Origin: Prosthecobacter sp. | GTDB taxonomy: Bacteria; Verrucomicrobiota; Verrucomicrobiia; Verrucomicrobiales; Verrucomicrobiaceae | Direction of reading: 5' to 3' | Assembly: GCF_014879935.1 (NCBI RefSeq) | Contig: NZ_JACSRD010000210.1 | Coordinates: 19,906-83,905 of the forward strand | DNA length: 64,000 nucleotides | Shown: positions 28,387-37,530 of the stretch, piece after piece | Layout: each line of letters starts with the position of its first letter | Numbering within the stretch: position 1 is the first letter of the stretch | Translations under genes and position numbers: made by a program | The notes under the pieces: model-generated | Told to the model about the DNA's origin: nothing | The model's input: the letters and a program-made list of their open reading frames with translations, nothing else | Database searches by the model: none

Positions 28387-30330
28387 TCAGGCTCCGGAAG
28401 GCGGGTTCACCGCTGCAGCATCGAACCACAGCATCTCATCCATCCACCGCTGCAACCACGGCTCGATGGCATCCTGCGATCCTTGGTTCCCTGGCGGTCC
28501 CGTGGCGACGATGATCCAGCCGCCGTCTTTGGCCTCCACCGCGCCTGGATCTGCGCCTTGGACGGCAAAGTGACCCGCAGCCTCCCACTTCGCACCATCC
28601 GGGCTCGTCGCGGTGAACACACCGCGGCCGGTGCCGAAGAAAGTGACCGTCTTGCCGTCGGATTGCGCATTGCCGAGCCAGCGTGAGTCGTCATCCAGGG
28701 TGACATCGTCCGCACGGGTGAAGTGGATGCCGTCGGAGCTGGTGGCGTGGTAGGCCCGACCCGCAGGCGGCGGCTGGTGCTGACGCTCGTTTTCTGCAAA
28801 GGACTCCGCACTGCCGTTGTCCGGCGAATACAGGTGGAACGTGCCCTGATGCAGCACGACCGCGCAGTCGATCACGATGCGGCCTTCGATTCCGAAACGA
28901 ACACCAGGCTCGAAGGTGTAGTGAATGCCGTCATTCGAGACTGCGGAGTAGATCTGCGGTGTGCTCATGCGGAAATCGTGATGGCGGTTGGAGGTGAAGT
29001 AGATCCGGATTCTCCCATCCGGCAGCGGCACGAGCGTGGGATCAAACGGACGCGCGAGACCTTCCTCCATGCCTTCCACCTCGATGGGCGCCGCCTTCGT
29101 CCACGTGCGCCCCTCATCCTCCGAAAAGCTCACCGCCACGCGGTCAAAATGACGCTCGTCATCAGCGGGGAAGTGCTGGTAAGCGGCGATGAGCCTGCCG
29201 TCCCGCAAGCGGGCGAGTGTCGGCACGCCTGCACGCTCAAAGGCTCCAAGCTTCTCAGTGCGGCCATCCGGAGTTGCTTTGTAAATCAGCACATCATTGT
29301 TCCACGGTCCACTTTGCGGCCGCACCGGCCGGCTGGAGCCCGGATTGCGATCAGCGAAGCCCTGCGGGCCGCCACGACCTGCTCGCGGCGTGGGAATGGC
29401 GTGGGTTTTGAAATACATCTTCCATTTCCCCCGCCACCGGATGACAAAGGGATCGGTGATCTGCTGGCCGGCGTCGGCGGTGAGCCGTGCACCGGGCTCC
29501 TGCTGCCAATTCAGGCCGTCGGTGGAGATGAAACTGCCGACGATGTTGCTGCCGGGCCTCTGCTCGAACGCATAAAGCCGCAGCCGGCCATCATCGAGCG
29601 GCACAGGCATCGTCGTGGCCCAGCCCTGGAGCGGCAGCACCCCGTGGTAACGGAATTTTAACCCGTCGTCTGAGCGTGCGATGACCGTGCCGCCCGTCCC
29701 ATGCACGAACATGAACCACTCCTTGCCCACGCGAAACACATCGGGATCACACAACTCCTCGCGGCTGATCACCTCTCCCGTTTCGCGGTAATGAACACCG
29801 TCATCCGATGTCGCAAGCGCGATGCTGTGCGACCCCTCCGCACGCGCAGGATCGCCGTGAAAGTCGGAACCGAAGTAATACAGGCGGAATTTCCCCTCCT
29901 CATCGCGGATGATCGCCGGATCGCAGGCTTTCATCGTGCGCATGCCCTCGATTTTGAAATCAGGTGCCGACGTGAAGTGGATGCCATCCTCCGAAACCGC
30001 GCACGCGGTGTTCTCCGTGTGCGTCGTGAGGCCGTCCGGCGGCTTCACGTAGTAGATGAGCACGCGTTTGTCCCCATCATTGATCGCACAGGGCACCGAG
30101 GCGCTGGTGAGGCGTGTGCCTTCATCCACCGTCCATGTGAGGCCATCCTCGCTCGTGGCGCTGCGGACGATGTGGGACTGGATGCCCTCGTTGCCCGGCG
30201 GAGCCCCCTGCTCTGCCGAAGGAGGCGGGAAAGGAGCCAGCGGATTGAACAGCTCCGAGAAAAAATCCTGCGCCGATGCGGACGCGAGTCCGCACAACGC
30301 CACCAAGGCGAGTCGAGAGAGTGATTTCAT
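28387..30330 (-). CDS. Secreted beta-propeller glycosidase/sialidase-like protein
   Basis: A 647-residue exported protein. The start MKSLSRLALVALCGLASASA at 30330 gives a signal peptide. The remainder is built of repeated blades with the pattern ATSDDGVHYRETG, STDGLNWQQEPG, SFSEDEGRTWTKA, SNDGIHYTFEPG and SSDGIHFTRADD, that is, Asp-box-like turns. DPAIIRDEEGKFRLYYFGS and DPFVIRWRGKWKMYF resemble GH43/GH32-type propeller strands with putative catalytic aspartates. It is probably a glycan-binding or glycan-cleaving enzyme; the exact GH family cannot be fixed by eye. Loss of one or more catalytic residues is possible. Confidence 0.7.
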   Translation of the reverse strand: MKSLSRLALVALCGLASASAQDFFSELFNPLAPFPPPSAEQGAPPGNEGIQSHIVRSATSEDGLTWTVDEGTRLTSASVPCAINDGDKRVLIYYVKPPDGLTTHTENTACAVSEDGIHFTSAPDFKIEGMRTMKACDPAIIRDEEGKFRLYYFGSDFHGDPARAEGSHSIALATSDDGVHYRETGEVISREELCDPDVFRVGKEWFMFVHGTGGTVIARSDDGLKFRYHGVLPLQGWATTMPVPLDDGRLRLYAFEQRPGSNIVGSFISTDGLNWQQEPGARLTADAGQQITDPFVIRWRGKWKMYFKTHAIPTPRAGRGGPQGFADRNPGSSRPVRPQSGPWNNDVLIYKATPDGRTEKLGAFERAGVPTLARLRDGRLIAAYQHFPADDERHFDRVAVSFSEDEGRTWTKAAPIEVEGMEEGLARPFDPTLVPLPDGRIRIYFTSNRHHDFRMSTPQIYSAVSNDGIHYTFEPGVRFGIEGRIVIDCAVVLHQGTFHLYSPDNGSAESFAENERQHQPPPAGRAYHATSSDGIHFTRADDVTLDDDSRWLGNAQSDGKTVTFFGTGRGVFTATSPDGAKWEAAGHFAVQGADPGAVEAKDGGWIIVATGPPGNQGSQDAIEPWLQRWMDEMLWFDAAAVNPPSGA

Positions 30331-30684
30331 GGCAGGGACGGGAGGCCCGGCTAAGAAACGGCACCACTGCCGCCTTTTGTATGTGCGGTGGACGCCACAG
30401 AACACATTTGGCCGGCCGGAGAGGTGCAAAAATGGCGTGAAGCTGGACACAACTTCACGCCATGGCGCCGGCGTTCCTCATGCGTCAAGAAAAGCACGGC
30501 GGCCATTCCCCCATCGCTCCCCGGCCCACGGGCGGATGTGGCTAAGCCTTCCCTTAGGCCACCCCGCGTGCTTTTTACCCCGTCGATGGCACTCAGTGAG
30601 GCCCCTGATGTTCCGGCCCTCCATCGTCCTGAGGAAAGGGCGGGAGTGACAGGCGTTTGGGAATCACCGCATTCACTCACACGC
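30331..30684. other. Gene-free stretch with a hairpin
   Basis: About 350 bp between divergent genes. The only clear structure is TGGCGTGAAG (30433-30442) pairing perfectly with CTTCACGCCA (30453-30462) across a 10-nt loop, with no T-run. No gene is supported. Confidence 0.4.
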
Positions 30685-31101
30685 ATGAAGATTCTTGCCC
30701 CTGCTGCCCGAAGAACCTCCCTCACCCGCAACAGCAGTGAACTTGTCAGCGGAAACCGGTGCCGGCGTGAGGAGTTCCGGGTCGGCGCGTATCGGATGAA
30801 CAATGGCAGGCTCGTGGAGGTCCTGATCGGGCAGAAGGCGAGGCGTGGCCTGCGCTACGTCGGCAGCGCCCGTCCCACCGCGTCGCATCTGGGCAGGCAG
30901 TTGTTGCAACTTCTGCGCATGCTGCATGTGCACACCTTTTGTCCCTTCATGGGCTTGCATGGCGACGAGACCCAGCCGCTCGCCGAGCCGGAGCTGTGGG
31001 AATGCCAGTGGGTGGAGGCCAACGTGGCTGTCTGGGTGGAGCACGATGGCTGGAGCAAAACCGGCCTGCTGCTCAACCCGCGCATCGTGGCGATGAACTG
31101 A
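30685..31101 (+). CDS. Stand-alone protein resembling the ATP-dependent DNA ligase C-terminal OB domain
   Basis: A 138-residue protein starting MKILAPAARRTSL. From residue 29 it follows the layout of the C-terminal OB-fold of ATP-dependent DNA ligases such as LigD: EEFRVGAYRMNNGRL for the first strand, VLIGQKARRGLRYVGSA for the LLVG...GLvYVG pair, CPF, and QWVEANVAVWVEHDGWSKTG for WVeP.LVaEV.f.eWT.dG. The last NPRIVAMN corresponds to RHPsF.G.R. No adenylation domain or ligase lysine motif is present in this gene or next to it. It could be a diverged accessory OB-fold protein or a relic. An overlapping minus-strand frame (30673-31044) is rejected as its shadow. Confidence 0.5.
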   Translation: MKILAPAARRTSLTRNSSELVSGNRCRREEFRVGAYRMNNGRLVEVLIGQKARRGLRYVGSARPTASHLGRQLLQLLRMLHVHTFCPFMGLHGDETQPLAEPELWECQWVEANVAVWVEHDGWSKTGLLLNPRIVAMN

Positions 31102-31168
31102 CAGCGACGGAGATTCTCAGCGCGGCTTCCTGAAAAGCCATGCCGCATCGCCCGTTTGTTCAGCCCTC

Positions 31169-31948
31169 ATGAAGCGCCTCACCTTTCTCCTGCTCGTTCT
31201 CGCCGGTCTTTTCACACCCATTCTTCACGCCGCGGACGACGGACGTGTTTACGAGTTGCGCATCTACACCTGCAATGAGGGCAAGCTGGATGCCTTGCTC
31301 GCCCGCTTCCGTGATCACACCTGCAAGCTGTTTGAAAAGCATGGCATCGGGAATGTCGGCTACTGGGTGCCGGTGGATGAGGAGAATGGCTCGAAGACCA
31401 CGCTGATCTACGTCCTCGAACACAAGAGCCGTGAGGCGGCCAAAGAAAGCTTCAGGGCCTTCGGGGCCGACCCCGAATGGCAGGCGGCCCGGAAGGCGAG
31501 CGAGGAAGGCGGCAAGATCCTGGCCAGAGCGCCGGAGTCGATCTTCATGACACCCACGGACTACTCGCCGCCGCTGGCGATCGCGAAAACCGCGAAGCCA
31601 CGCATCTTTGAAATGCGCACCTACACCACCAATGAAGGCAAGCTGGACGCCCTGCACGCCCGGTTTCGCGACCACACGATGAAGCTCTTCAGCAAGCACG
31701 GCATGAGCCACATCGCCTACTGGGTCCCTGCAGACAAGGAGAAGGGCGCAGGCACGAAACTGATCTACATCCTCGCACACGACAGCAAGGACGCCGGCCT
31801 CGCCTCCTTCACCGCCTTCCGTGCCGATCCCGACTGGATCAAAGCGAAAGCTGAAAGCGAGAAAGACGGCCCGCTCACGATCCAGCCACAGACGGAGGGC
31901 GTGAAAAGCGTCTATATGAAGGCCACGGACTTCTCGCCGATCCAGTAA
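31169..31948 (+). CDS. Secreted protein with two NIPSNAP domains
   Basis: A 259-residue exported protein: signal peptide MKRLTFLLLVLAGLFTPILHA followed by two tandem NIPSNAP (dimeric alpha/beta barrel) domains. The repeats are obvious by eye: VYELRIYTCNEGKLDALLAR with FEKHGIGNVGYWVP, and IFEMRTYTTNEGKLDALHAR with FSKHGMSHIAYWVP. Each ends in an FMTPTDYSP or YMKATDFSP motif. Such proteins are common in Verrucomicrobiota and Planctomycetota; no reaction is established. A 41-bp gap leads to the SBBP-repeat gene, so the two may be co-transcribed. Confidence 0.85.
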   Translation: MKRLTFLLLVLAGLFTPILHAADDGRVYELRIYTCNEGKLDALLARFRDHTCKLFEKHGIGNVGYWVPVDEENGSKTTLIYVLEHKSREAAKESFRAFGADPEWQAARKASEEGGKILARAPESIFMTPTDYSPPLAIAKTAKPRIFEMRTYTTNEGKLDALHARFRDHTMKLFSKHGMSHIAYWVPADKEKGAGTKLIYILAHDSKDAGLASFTAFRADPDWIKAKAESEKDGPLTIQPQTEGVKSVYMKATDFSPIQ

Positions 31949-31989
31949 GGCCGCAACACGATGTGTCATGTGCCCGTATGCTGCGGGCC

Positions 31990-33339
31990 ATGATTGCCTT
32001 CCGCACGCTCTGCCTCGCCCTTTTTGCCACCGTCGCACATGCGGCCACGCCCGAGTTCGAATGGATCGCCGCAGGCGGCGGAGCGAAGAATGACAAGACT
32101 CGTGCGGTGACTTTCGATCGCGATGGGAATGTCTTCCTCGCCGGTGAAACGACCGATGAGGGCACGTTCGGCGACCTGAAGCGCACTGGACTCGGCGGGA
32201 TGGACTTCTTTGTCGCCAAGGTGTCGAAGGAAGGCCGCTTCCTCTGGGTGCGCAGCCTTGGCGGAAGCCTGGTGGACCGAGGTTATGGCGTGGCGACGGA
32301 TGCGGCCGGCAACGCCTACGTCACGGGTCATTTTCAAAGCATAAACGCAAAGGCGAACGGCCAGATGCTGCCGAACGCGGGCGACTACGACATCTTTGTC
32401 GCCAAATACGACCCCGCCGGCACGCTGCTGTGGATCAAAACTGCCGGCGGCAAAGGCTACGACTACGGTCACGGCATCGCGGTCGATTCGAAAGGCGATG
32501 TCGTTGTCACCGGCGCTGTTGCGGGCGAGGCAAAGTTCGGCGACGTGGCCGTGAACGGCGGAAGCACCACACGACCGATCTTTTGCGCCAAGTACGATGC
32601 CGCAGGCAACCTGAAATGGGTGAAGACGACCGGCGGCAAATTTTCCGGCAGCGGGCATGGCCTCGGCGTCGATGCGAAGGACGCTGTTTATATAGGCGGC
32701 AGCGGCGGCGGAGCGGGAACCATCGGCTCCGTTCCGGTCGAGGTCGCGAAAGGACAGGCTGGAGTCGTGTTGAAGCTCACACCCGAGGGCGAAGGCGTGT
32801 GGGCCGCCACCTTGCCAGGAGCACCGAGCGCCGGCTTCCACGAGATCACTGTCGATAACGCCGGTCGCACGTGGTGCGCGGGCATGTTCAAAGGTGAACT
32901 CAATGGCGGCCCGGTCAAAACCACTGGCGACAAGGACAGCGACGGCGTCCTCGCGCATTTCAGCCCCGAAGGAAAACTGGTCTGGAGCCACGTCATTCAA
33001 GGGCCGGCCACGGATTACTGTCTCGGCGTCGCCACCGATCACACGGGACGTTGCTTCGTCACGGGCGAGTTTTCCGCGACGGCGACTTTCGCCGGAGAGA
33101 CGCTGACAGCGCAGGGCGCAACCGACATCTACATTGCGGCACTCGATGAGAAAGGTGGCCTCGAATGGATGGTCAAAGGCGGCGGAATGAAGGGTGACAA
33201 CGCCTACACCATGGCCTGGCACCCCTCCGGAAAGGTAGTTTTTTCAGGGGCTTGTGTCGCACCTGCGACATTCGGCGGCCAGACGATGACCTCACCCGGC
33301 GGAGCGGAGGCCTACGGGGCGATTTTGCGGTTAAAGTGA
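31990..33339 (+). CDS. Secreted SBBP-repeat beta-propeller protein
   Basis: A 449-residue exported protein made of repeating SBBP blades (VDSKGDVVVTGAVAG, KYDAAGNLKWVKTTGG, ATDHTGRCFVTGEFSA, ALDEKGGLEWMVKGGG). The signal peptide MIAFRTLCLALFATVAHA favours the start at 31990, with 31978 also possible. About seven to eight blades fit a closed propeller. The family is structural or binding, with no known catalytic residues. It follows the NIPSNAP gene on the same strand. Confidence 0.8.
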   Translation: MIAFRTLCLALFATVAHAATPEFEWIAAGGGAKNDKTRAVTFDRDGNVFLAGETTDEGTFGDLKRTGLGGMDFFVAKVSKEGRFLWVRSLGGSLVDRGYGVATDAAGNAYVTGHFQSINAKANGQMLPNAGDYDIFVAKYDPAGTLLWIKTAGGKGYDYGHGIAVDSKGDVVVTGAVAGEAKFGDVAVNGGSTTRPIFCAKYDAAGNLKWVKTTGGKFSGSGHGLGVDAKDAVYIGGSGGGAGTIGSVPVEVAKGQAGVVLKLTPEGEGVWAATLPGAPSAGFHEITVDNAGRTWCAGMFKGELNGGPVKTTGDKDSDGVLAHFSPEGKLVWSHVIQGPATDYCLGVATDHTGRCFVTGEFSATATFAGETLTAQGATDIYIAALDEKGGLEWMVKGGGMKGDNAYTMAWHPSGKVVFSGACVAPATFGGQTMTSPGGAEAYGAILRLK

Positions 33340-33503
33340 CCGCGTGGCACAAAAATCGGGCCTCGGAGCCTCCGGAACGGGGTTTGGAACCCGGTTTTGG
33401 CTACAAATCGACGGTTTGACAGGGGGAGCGAAGTGGACACCATGCGCGCCCCTTCGCCCGGGCCCCCACCCGGCGAGGCGTGACCCAACAACCCCACCCC
33501 TGA

Positions 33504-34007
33504 TTGAATCGATCCATCCTTCTGTGCCTTGCAGCCTTGTGCGCCATCACCGCTTCGGCGGCTGAAACCAAATCCCAAGCCACAACGCCAGCCGGCACTC
33601 CAGGCCAGGTCATCGTCGGCGTCAAAACCACCGCCTACACCCACGACGAGAACGATCACATCGAGTACGGAGCCCGCACCGCCGTGGGCACCCCGCTCCG
33701 CCACGGCCAGATCCGCAGTGCCGCTGCCGACTGGTCCATCTACCCCGTCGGCACCGTCTTCCAGATCGCGGGTGATCCATCGCTCTACGTCGTGGACGAC
33801 TACGGCTCCGCGCTCGTCGGCACCAGGACCATCGACCTCTACAAGCCGTCGTTCGGTGCCATGAACCGCTGGGGCACCCGCCGCGTGACCATCCAGGTCA
33901 TCAAGTGGGGCTCCTTTCAGAAGAGCCTCGCCATCCTGAAGCCACGCGCCTACAAGGCCCCGCACGTCCGCAAGATGGTGGCCAGCATCGAAGGCCGCGC
34001 CGCCTGA
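33504..34007 (+). CDS. Secreted 3D-domain protein (RlpA/MltA-like double-psi barrel)
   Basis: A 167-residue exported protein. A signal peptide MNRSILLCLAALCAITASAA is read from a TTG start at 33504; no ATG is available in the right place and no clear ribosome site is visible. The 3D domain, named for three conserved aspartates, is seen in IYPVGTVFQIAGDPSLYVVDDYGSAL with a further Asp in GTRTIDLYKPS. Related domains bind or cleave peptidoglycan glycan strands. The domain is alone, without a peptidoglycan-binding module. A strong terminator follows. Confidence 0.75.
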   Translation: MNRSILLCLAALCAITASAAETKSQATTPAGTPGQVIVGVKTTAYTHDENDHIEYGARTAVGTPLRHGQIRSAAADWSIYPVGTVFQIAGDPSLYVVDDYGSALVGTRTIDLYKPSFGAMNRWGTRRVTIQVIKWGSFQKSLAILKPRAYKAPHVRKMVASIEGRAA

Positions 34008-34037
34008 TCCCCTCCCCCAAAACCTGAATCCAGGTTG

Positions 34038-34074
34038 AGCCACGGAGCTGCTTCGTCAGTTCCGTGGCTTTTTT
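34038..34074 (+). terminator. Rho-independent terminator
   Basis: Stem AGCCACGGA / TCCGTGGCT (9 bp, 14-nt loop) followed by six T, 31 bp after the 3D-domain gene. A second small hairpin AACCTG-aatc-CAGGTT lies just before it at 34021-34036. Confidence 0.85.
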
Positions 34075-34104
34075 CTTGGCTCGTTCCCGAGAACGACAGA
34101 CCGC

Positions 34105-36408
34105 TCACTCCGCCAGCCGCTCGCGATACACCTTCCGCGCATGCTCGTAGGCCGCCACGGCGTCCGCGTGCTCCTTCGGGGCGATGAGCGCTTCTTTTTG
34201 CGACCAGCATTGATCGACGCTCTTGAGGCACCATTCGAGGCTGCGCTTCTCGCGGATCGGTTTGTTGTCCACGATGATGAAAATCGGGTTCGTGTGCGAG
34301 CTGGCGCGGATGCGCAGGGCGATCCATGCGCTTTTTTCGATCGGCAGGTCGAACGTGAGGTCACGCATCGTGCCGTCCGCGGCGATGATTTGCTTCTGCA
34401 CGGCAAAACCATTCACCAGCAGCTCCACCGGCACGTTTCTTGAAGTGCCGATGCGGGCGCGTTCAAGGTCCCAGAAGGGTTTTTGGCCTGCGGGAGCGTT
34501 TTGGATGTCAGGACGCGGCTGTTCATCGAGCAGCGCGGAGGCTTTGACGGTCACTTTCACGCTCGCGGGCTTCGCGAGGCGCAGTTCGCTGGTTTTCGTG
34601 CCGAGTTCGAGGTCGTTCGCCTTGAAGTCGATGAGGTGGCTTTTGCCATCGCTCACATAGGCGCGTCCGGCGCGGATGCCTTCGCACCACGCGTCGTAGC
34701 TGAGGCGCTCGTCGAGCTTCACGTAGGCGCGGCCGAGGCCCACGCGCTCGCCGTAGATGCAGGGGAAGTCGGTCTCGCCGCTGATGCGGGTGCGAAAACC
34801 AGCGTTCAGCGTGTGATACCAGATGTTCAGCTCCCAGGTGTGCGGCGTATCGACCATGCTGAGGAAATCGACCGCAGGCACCGGCTTGCCGTCCGGTCCT
34901 GGAACCTCGTGCGTGACATCGACAATGTATTCGCACGCGCCGATGCCGTTGAAGGGCGGCACGATGTAGTTCGGCAGCTCGTCGGTGGCGCTGGGTATGC
35001 CGAGTTTGTATTGCTGACCACGCGCGGGATCATTTTCCGCGAGCGGTTGCAGCCCCCAGCCGCTGTGCGCGGGACCGGTGAGCGCGCCCTGCTTCTTCGC
35101 CCACTTCAGCGTGTTCAGGCAAAGCGTGGGCCAGTGATCCGTCGAGTCGCCGCCGGGATACATCTGCTCCTTGAGCTTCAGCAGGCACAAATGCCCGCTC
35201 TTGTGCGATCCGAAGCCGCTGACCTCCACATCGTAGCGCAGCAGAAAAGGAAAACGCGATTCCTTGTCCTCGGTGCCCGTGAAGAACTGCTTCTGATAAT
35301 CGAAGCACGGCCCCCAGGTGAGGTTCGCGCCGATTTTCAAATCCTCGCCCATGCAATGCCGCGCCATGTCCGGCGCATGCACGCCCTGCGTCGGCACGGA
35401 GTAGTGCGCGCAGCCTGCGGCATGGATGTGATGATCGCCGCTCCACCAGCCGAGCTTCGACGGATCGATCCAGCGCTTCACCTGAAAGCTCCACGAGGTG
35501 TTTTGGCCCGAAATGGCGACTTTTCGTGTTTCAGGCAACGATTCCGGCCCTCGACGAAAAACGACGTCATACTCGCCATCGGGCAATTTGATCGATTCGC
35601 CGTCACCGCGGTAGATTTGCGGGTGGAAGAAGAAATCTGGCGCGTGGCGCTTGATCTGGCTCGGATACACGCGCCCGGCCTTGTCCTTGATGAGCAACTC
35701 CGCGATGCACGGCTGGCCATTTTCATCCGTGATCGCCAGTTTCACTTCACGCGCCGCCTGGCAGTCGAAAAGCACGCTCGTTTCATTGCGGAAACCGAGG
35801 TCCTGCGTGCCCTGGCCCGTGTCGAAGCTGAACGTGGCATCGCGCTTGCCCGCGTCGCGGCTGTAAAGCTGCACGATTCGGTATTCGAGGCCCAGACCGC
35901 TCAACGTCGGCTGCATCGGTGGCTCTTCGAACATCTGCAAATCGAGCCAGCGCGTCGAGATCGCCGGTTCACCCGGATCACGCGGCTTCGCATGCGGCGC
36001 GACGGGTGGCGAGCCTTTCACATACATCTCCTTCGCTTGCGGACTGCTCACCGCGAGCCGCGCCGTCACGCCCGCCTCGTTTTCGACCCGCACGAGATAC
36101 TGCCGCCAGCCCGCCTCATCGAGCACGGCCTTCGCTGCGCCACGCTCCACCTTCACCCGCTGCTCCGGCGTGATCGTGACGTGGAATAACGCATGCGCAT
36201 CGAGCACCGCTTTGGCCTTCTCGACGGCCGCGGCATCGTTTTGCGAGATCGCCGTCCTCAAAGTGATGATTTCATCATCGCTGAATGGCGAGCCGAGGAA
36301 ACTCGTCGCCTCGATGATGCGCTGCGTGGCCGCCAGGAACGGCTGCGGCTCGACGCCAGCCGCATGAACGAGTGAAACGCAGGCGAGGAGGCTGAGGAGC
36401 GGTTTCAT
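34105..36408 (-). CDS. CehA/McbA-family metallohydrolase (PHP-like), secreted
   Basis: A 767-residue exported protein with signal peptide MKPLLSLLACVSLVHA, which sets the start at 36408 rather than 36429. The centre carries the PHP-type metal motif WWSGDHHIHAAGC (about 320-332), typical of CehA/McbA-type hydrolases named for carbaryl hydrolase. Further candidate ligands are GPAHSGWGLQP and MVDTPHTWELN. The N-terminal 300 residues are beta-rich and precede the motif, as is usual for planctomycetal members. The substrate is unknown; carbaryl activity should not be assumed. Confidence 0.75.
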   Translation of the reverse strand: MKPLLSLLACVSLVHAAGVEPQPFLAATQRIIEATSFLGSPFSDDEIITLRTAISQNDAAAVEKAKAVLDAHALFHVTITPEQRVKVERGAAKAVLDEAGWRQYLVRVENEAGVTARLAVSSPQAKEMYVKGSPPVAPHAKPRDPGEPAISTRWLDLQMFEEPPMQPTLSGLGLEYRIVQLYSRDAGKRDATFSFDTGQGTQDLGFRNETSVLFDCQAAREVKLAITDENGQPCIAELLIKDKAGRVYPSQIKRHAPDFFFHPQIYRGDGESIKLPDGEYDVVFRRGPESLPETRKVAISGQNTSWSFQVKRWIDPSKLGWWSGDHHIHAAGCAHYSVPTQGVHAPDMARHCMGEDLKIGANLTWGPCFDYQKQFFTGTEDKESRFPFLLRYDVEVSGFGSHKSGHLCLLKLKEQMYPGGDSTDHWPTLCLNTLKWAKKQGALTGPAHSGWGLQPLAENDPARGQQYKLGIPSATDELPNYIVPPFNGIGACEYIVDVTHEVPGPDGKPVPAVDFLSMVDTPHTWELNIWYHTLNAGFRTRISGETDFPCIYGERVGLGRAYVKLDERLSYDAWCEGIRAGRAYVSDGKSHLIDFKANDLELGTKTSELRLAKPASVKVTVKASALLDEQPRPDIQNAPAGQKPFWDLERARIGTSRNVPVELLVNGFAVQKQIIAADGTMRDLTFDLPIEKSAWIALRIRASSHTNPIFIIVDNKPIREKRSLEWCLKSVDQCWSQKEALIAPKEHADAVAAYEHARKVYRERLAE

Positions 36409-36453
36409 GGCTACCCAAACGTGCGGCAACCGACACGGCTTGCCGTTGATGGC

Positions 36454-37350
36454 TCACACCACCACGAGCACGATGGCGCTCATCATCATGAAGGCTCCGG
36501 CCAGACGCCAGCGCATGACCGTGGGGCTGAGATGCTGCTCGGCGTTCTTGAACCAATGGCCGACCATCCAGACCAAGGCGACGCTGAGAAGACCGCGCGA
36601 TGAATAGACGACGTTCGTGGAGGTGGCTTTGCCGAACACGGCCACGGTGCTGACGAAGGTGATGCTTTGCACGCCGAGCAGCACCGATCCGCCAGCCAGC
36701 CAGGGCCAGGCCCTGCCAGGAATGGCGCTCAACGGGGCGGAGAAACGCAGAATGAGGCCGAAGGAGAGCACCGCATTGATCCAGAAGATGCAGGGCAGCA
36801 GGCGCCCCACGCCCCACACCGGGCCCCACTTCTGCACGAGCACGTCAAAGATGGCGAAGGCGATGGAGCCGATGCCGCCGGCCACAAAGGTGATGAGCAG
36901 ATGACGCGGCGGCTGGCTGGCGTCTTTGCGGTTCAAAAAGGTGATGCCGAGCACGCTGAGAAACGCGGCAATCCACAGCTTCAAGCCGACCCCTTCCCCG
37001 ATCAGAATGGGCGTGAAGAACGCCACCAGGATCACCTTGAGCCCGAAAATCGGCACGGCGACTGACACATCCCCTTTTTCGAGCGCCAGGAACTGCGAAA
37101 GCTGGCCGACGAAGAGGCACAGGGCGATCACGCCGGGCTGCCAGAGCAGTTCTTTGTCCACCGGCGGCCCTCCCAGCAGCCAGAGCAGCGAAAACAGCAG
37201 GGCGACGATGATGTTCGCCACAAACGTGGTGCGCCAGAGGCCGACTCCGAGATCGCTGGAGCGCTTGAACAGGAGTGCCCCGAAGGCATAAAGCAGCGCG
37301 GCGAGAAGCGGGAAGAGCGAGGTGGCGAGTTGCGGGGGCACGGGCGGCAT
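36454..37350 (-). CDS. EamA/DMT-family transporter
   Basis: A 298-residue inner-membrane protein with ten hydrophobic helices in two EamA repeats, the drug/metabolite transporter arrangement. Helices include LFPLLAALLYAFGALLFK, FVANIIVALLFSLLWLLGG and, in the second half, LITFVAGGIGSIAFAIFDVL. The start MPPVPPQLATS at 37350 is chosen; ATG 37374 is also in frame. It lies 45 bp before the CehA-like gene on the same strand. The transported compound cannot be inferred. Confidence 0.8.
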   Translation of the reverse strand: MPPVPPQLATSLFPLLAALLYAFGALLFKRSSDLGVGLWRTTFVANIIVALLFSLLWLLGGPPVDKELLWQPGVIALCLFVGQLSQFLALEKGDVSVAVPIFGLKVILVAFFTPILIGEGVGLKLWIAAFLSVLGITFLNRKDASQPPRHLLITFVAGGIGSIAFAIFDVLVQKWGPVWGVGRLLPCIFWINAVLSFGLILRFSAPLSAIPGRAWPWLAGGSVLLGVQSITFVSTVAVFGKATSTNVVYSSRGLLSVALVWMVGHWFKNAEQHLSPTVMRWRLAGAFMMMSAIVLVVV

Positions 37351-37530
37351 TAACACGCGGACGATGGCTGGCAAGGGAAGAGGAAAGAACGCCCTTGAAT
37401 GCGAAATGACGGAGGGCGGCTCGGCGCGGGCGAGCGTCTGATGAGGTAACCCATTTTATGTCAATTCTGCGAAAACAGCCGCCGCTTGCGACGGAGGGCG
37501 TGCTCGCTATGGCAACGGCCCCCAACCACC

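Noticed and set aside
31966..33222. A 418-codon minus-strand frame
   Set aside because: It is the shadow of the SBBP-repeat gene; the plus-strand protein has regular blades and a signal peptide.
34483..36189. A 568-codon plus-strand frame
   Set aside because: Antisense to the CehA/McbA-like gene, with no motif of its own.
34105..36408. Carbaryl-degrading enzyme
   Set aside because: Only the PHP-type family is supported; the substrate name comes from a distant relative.
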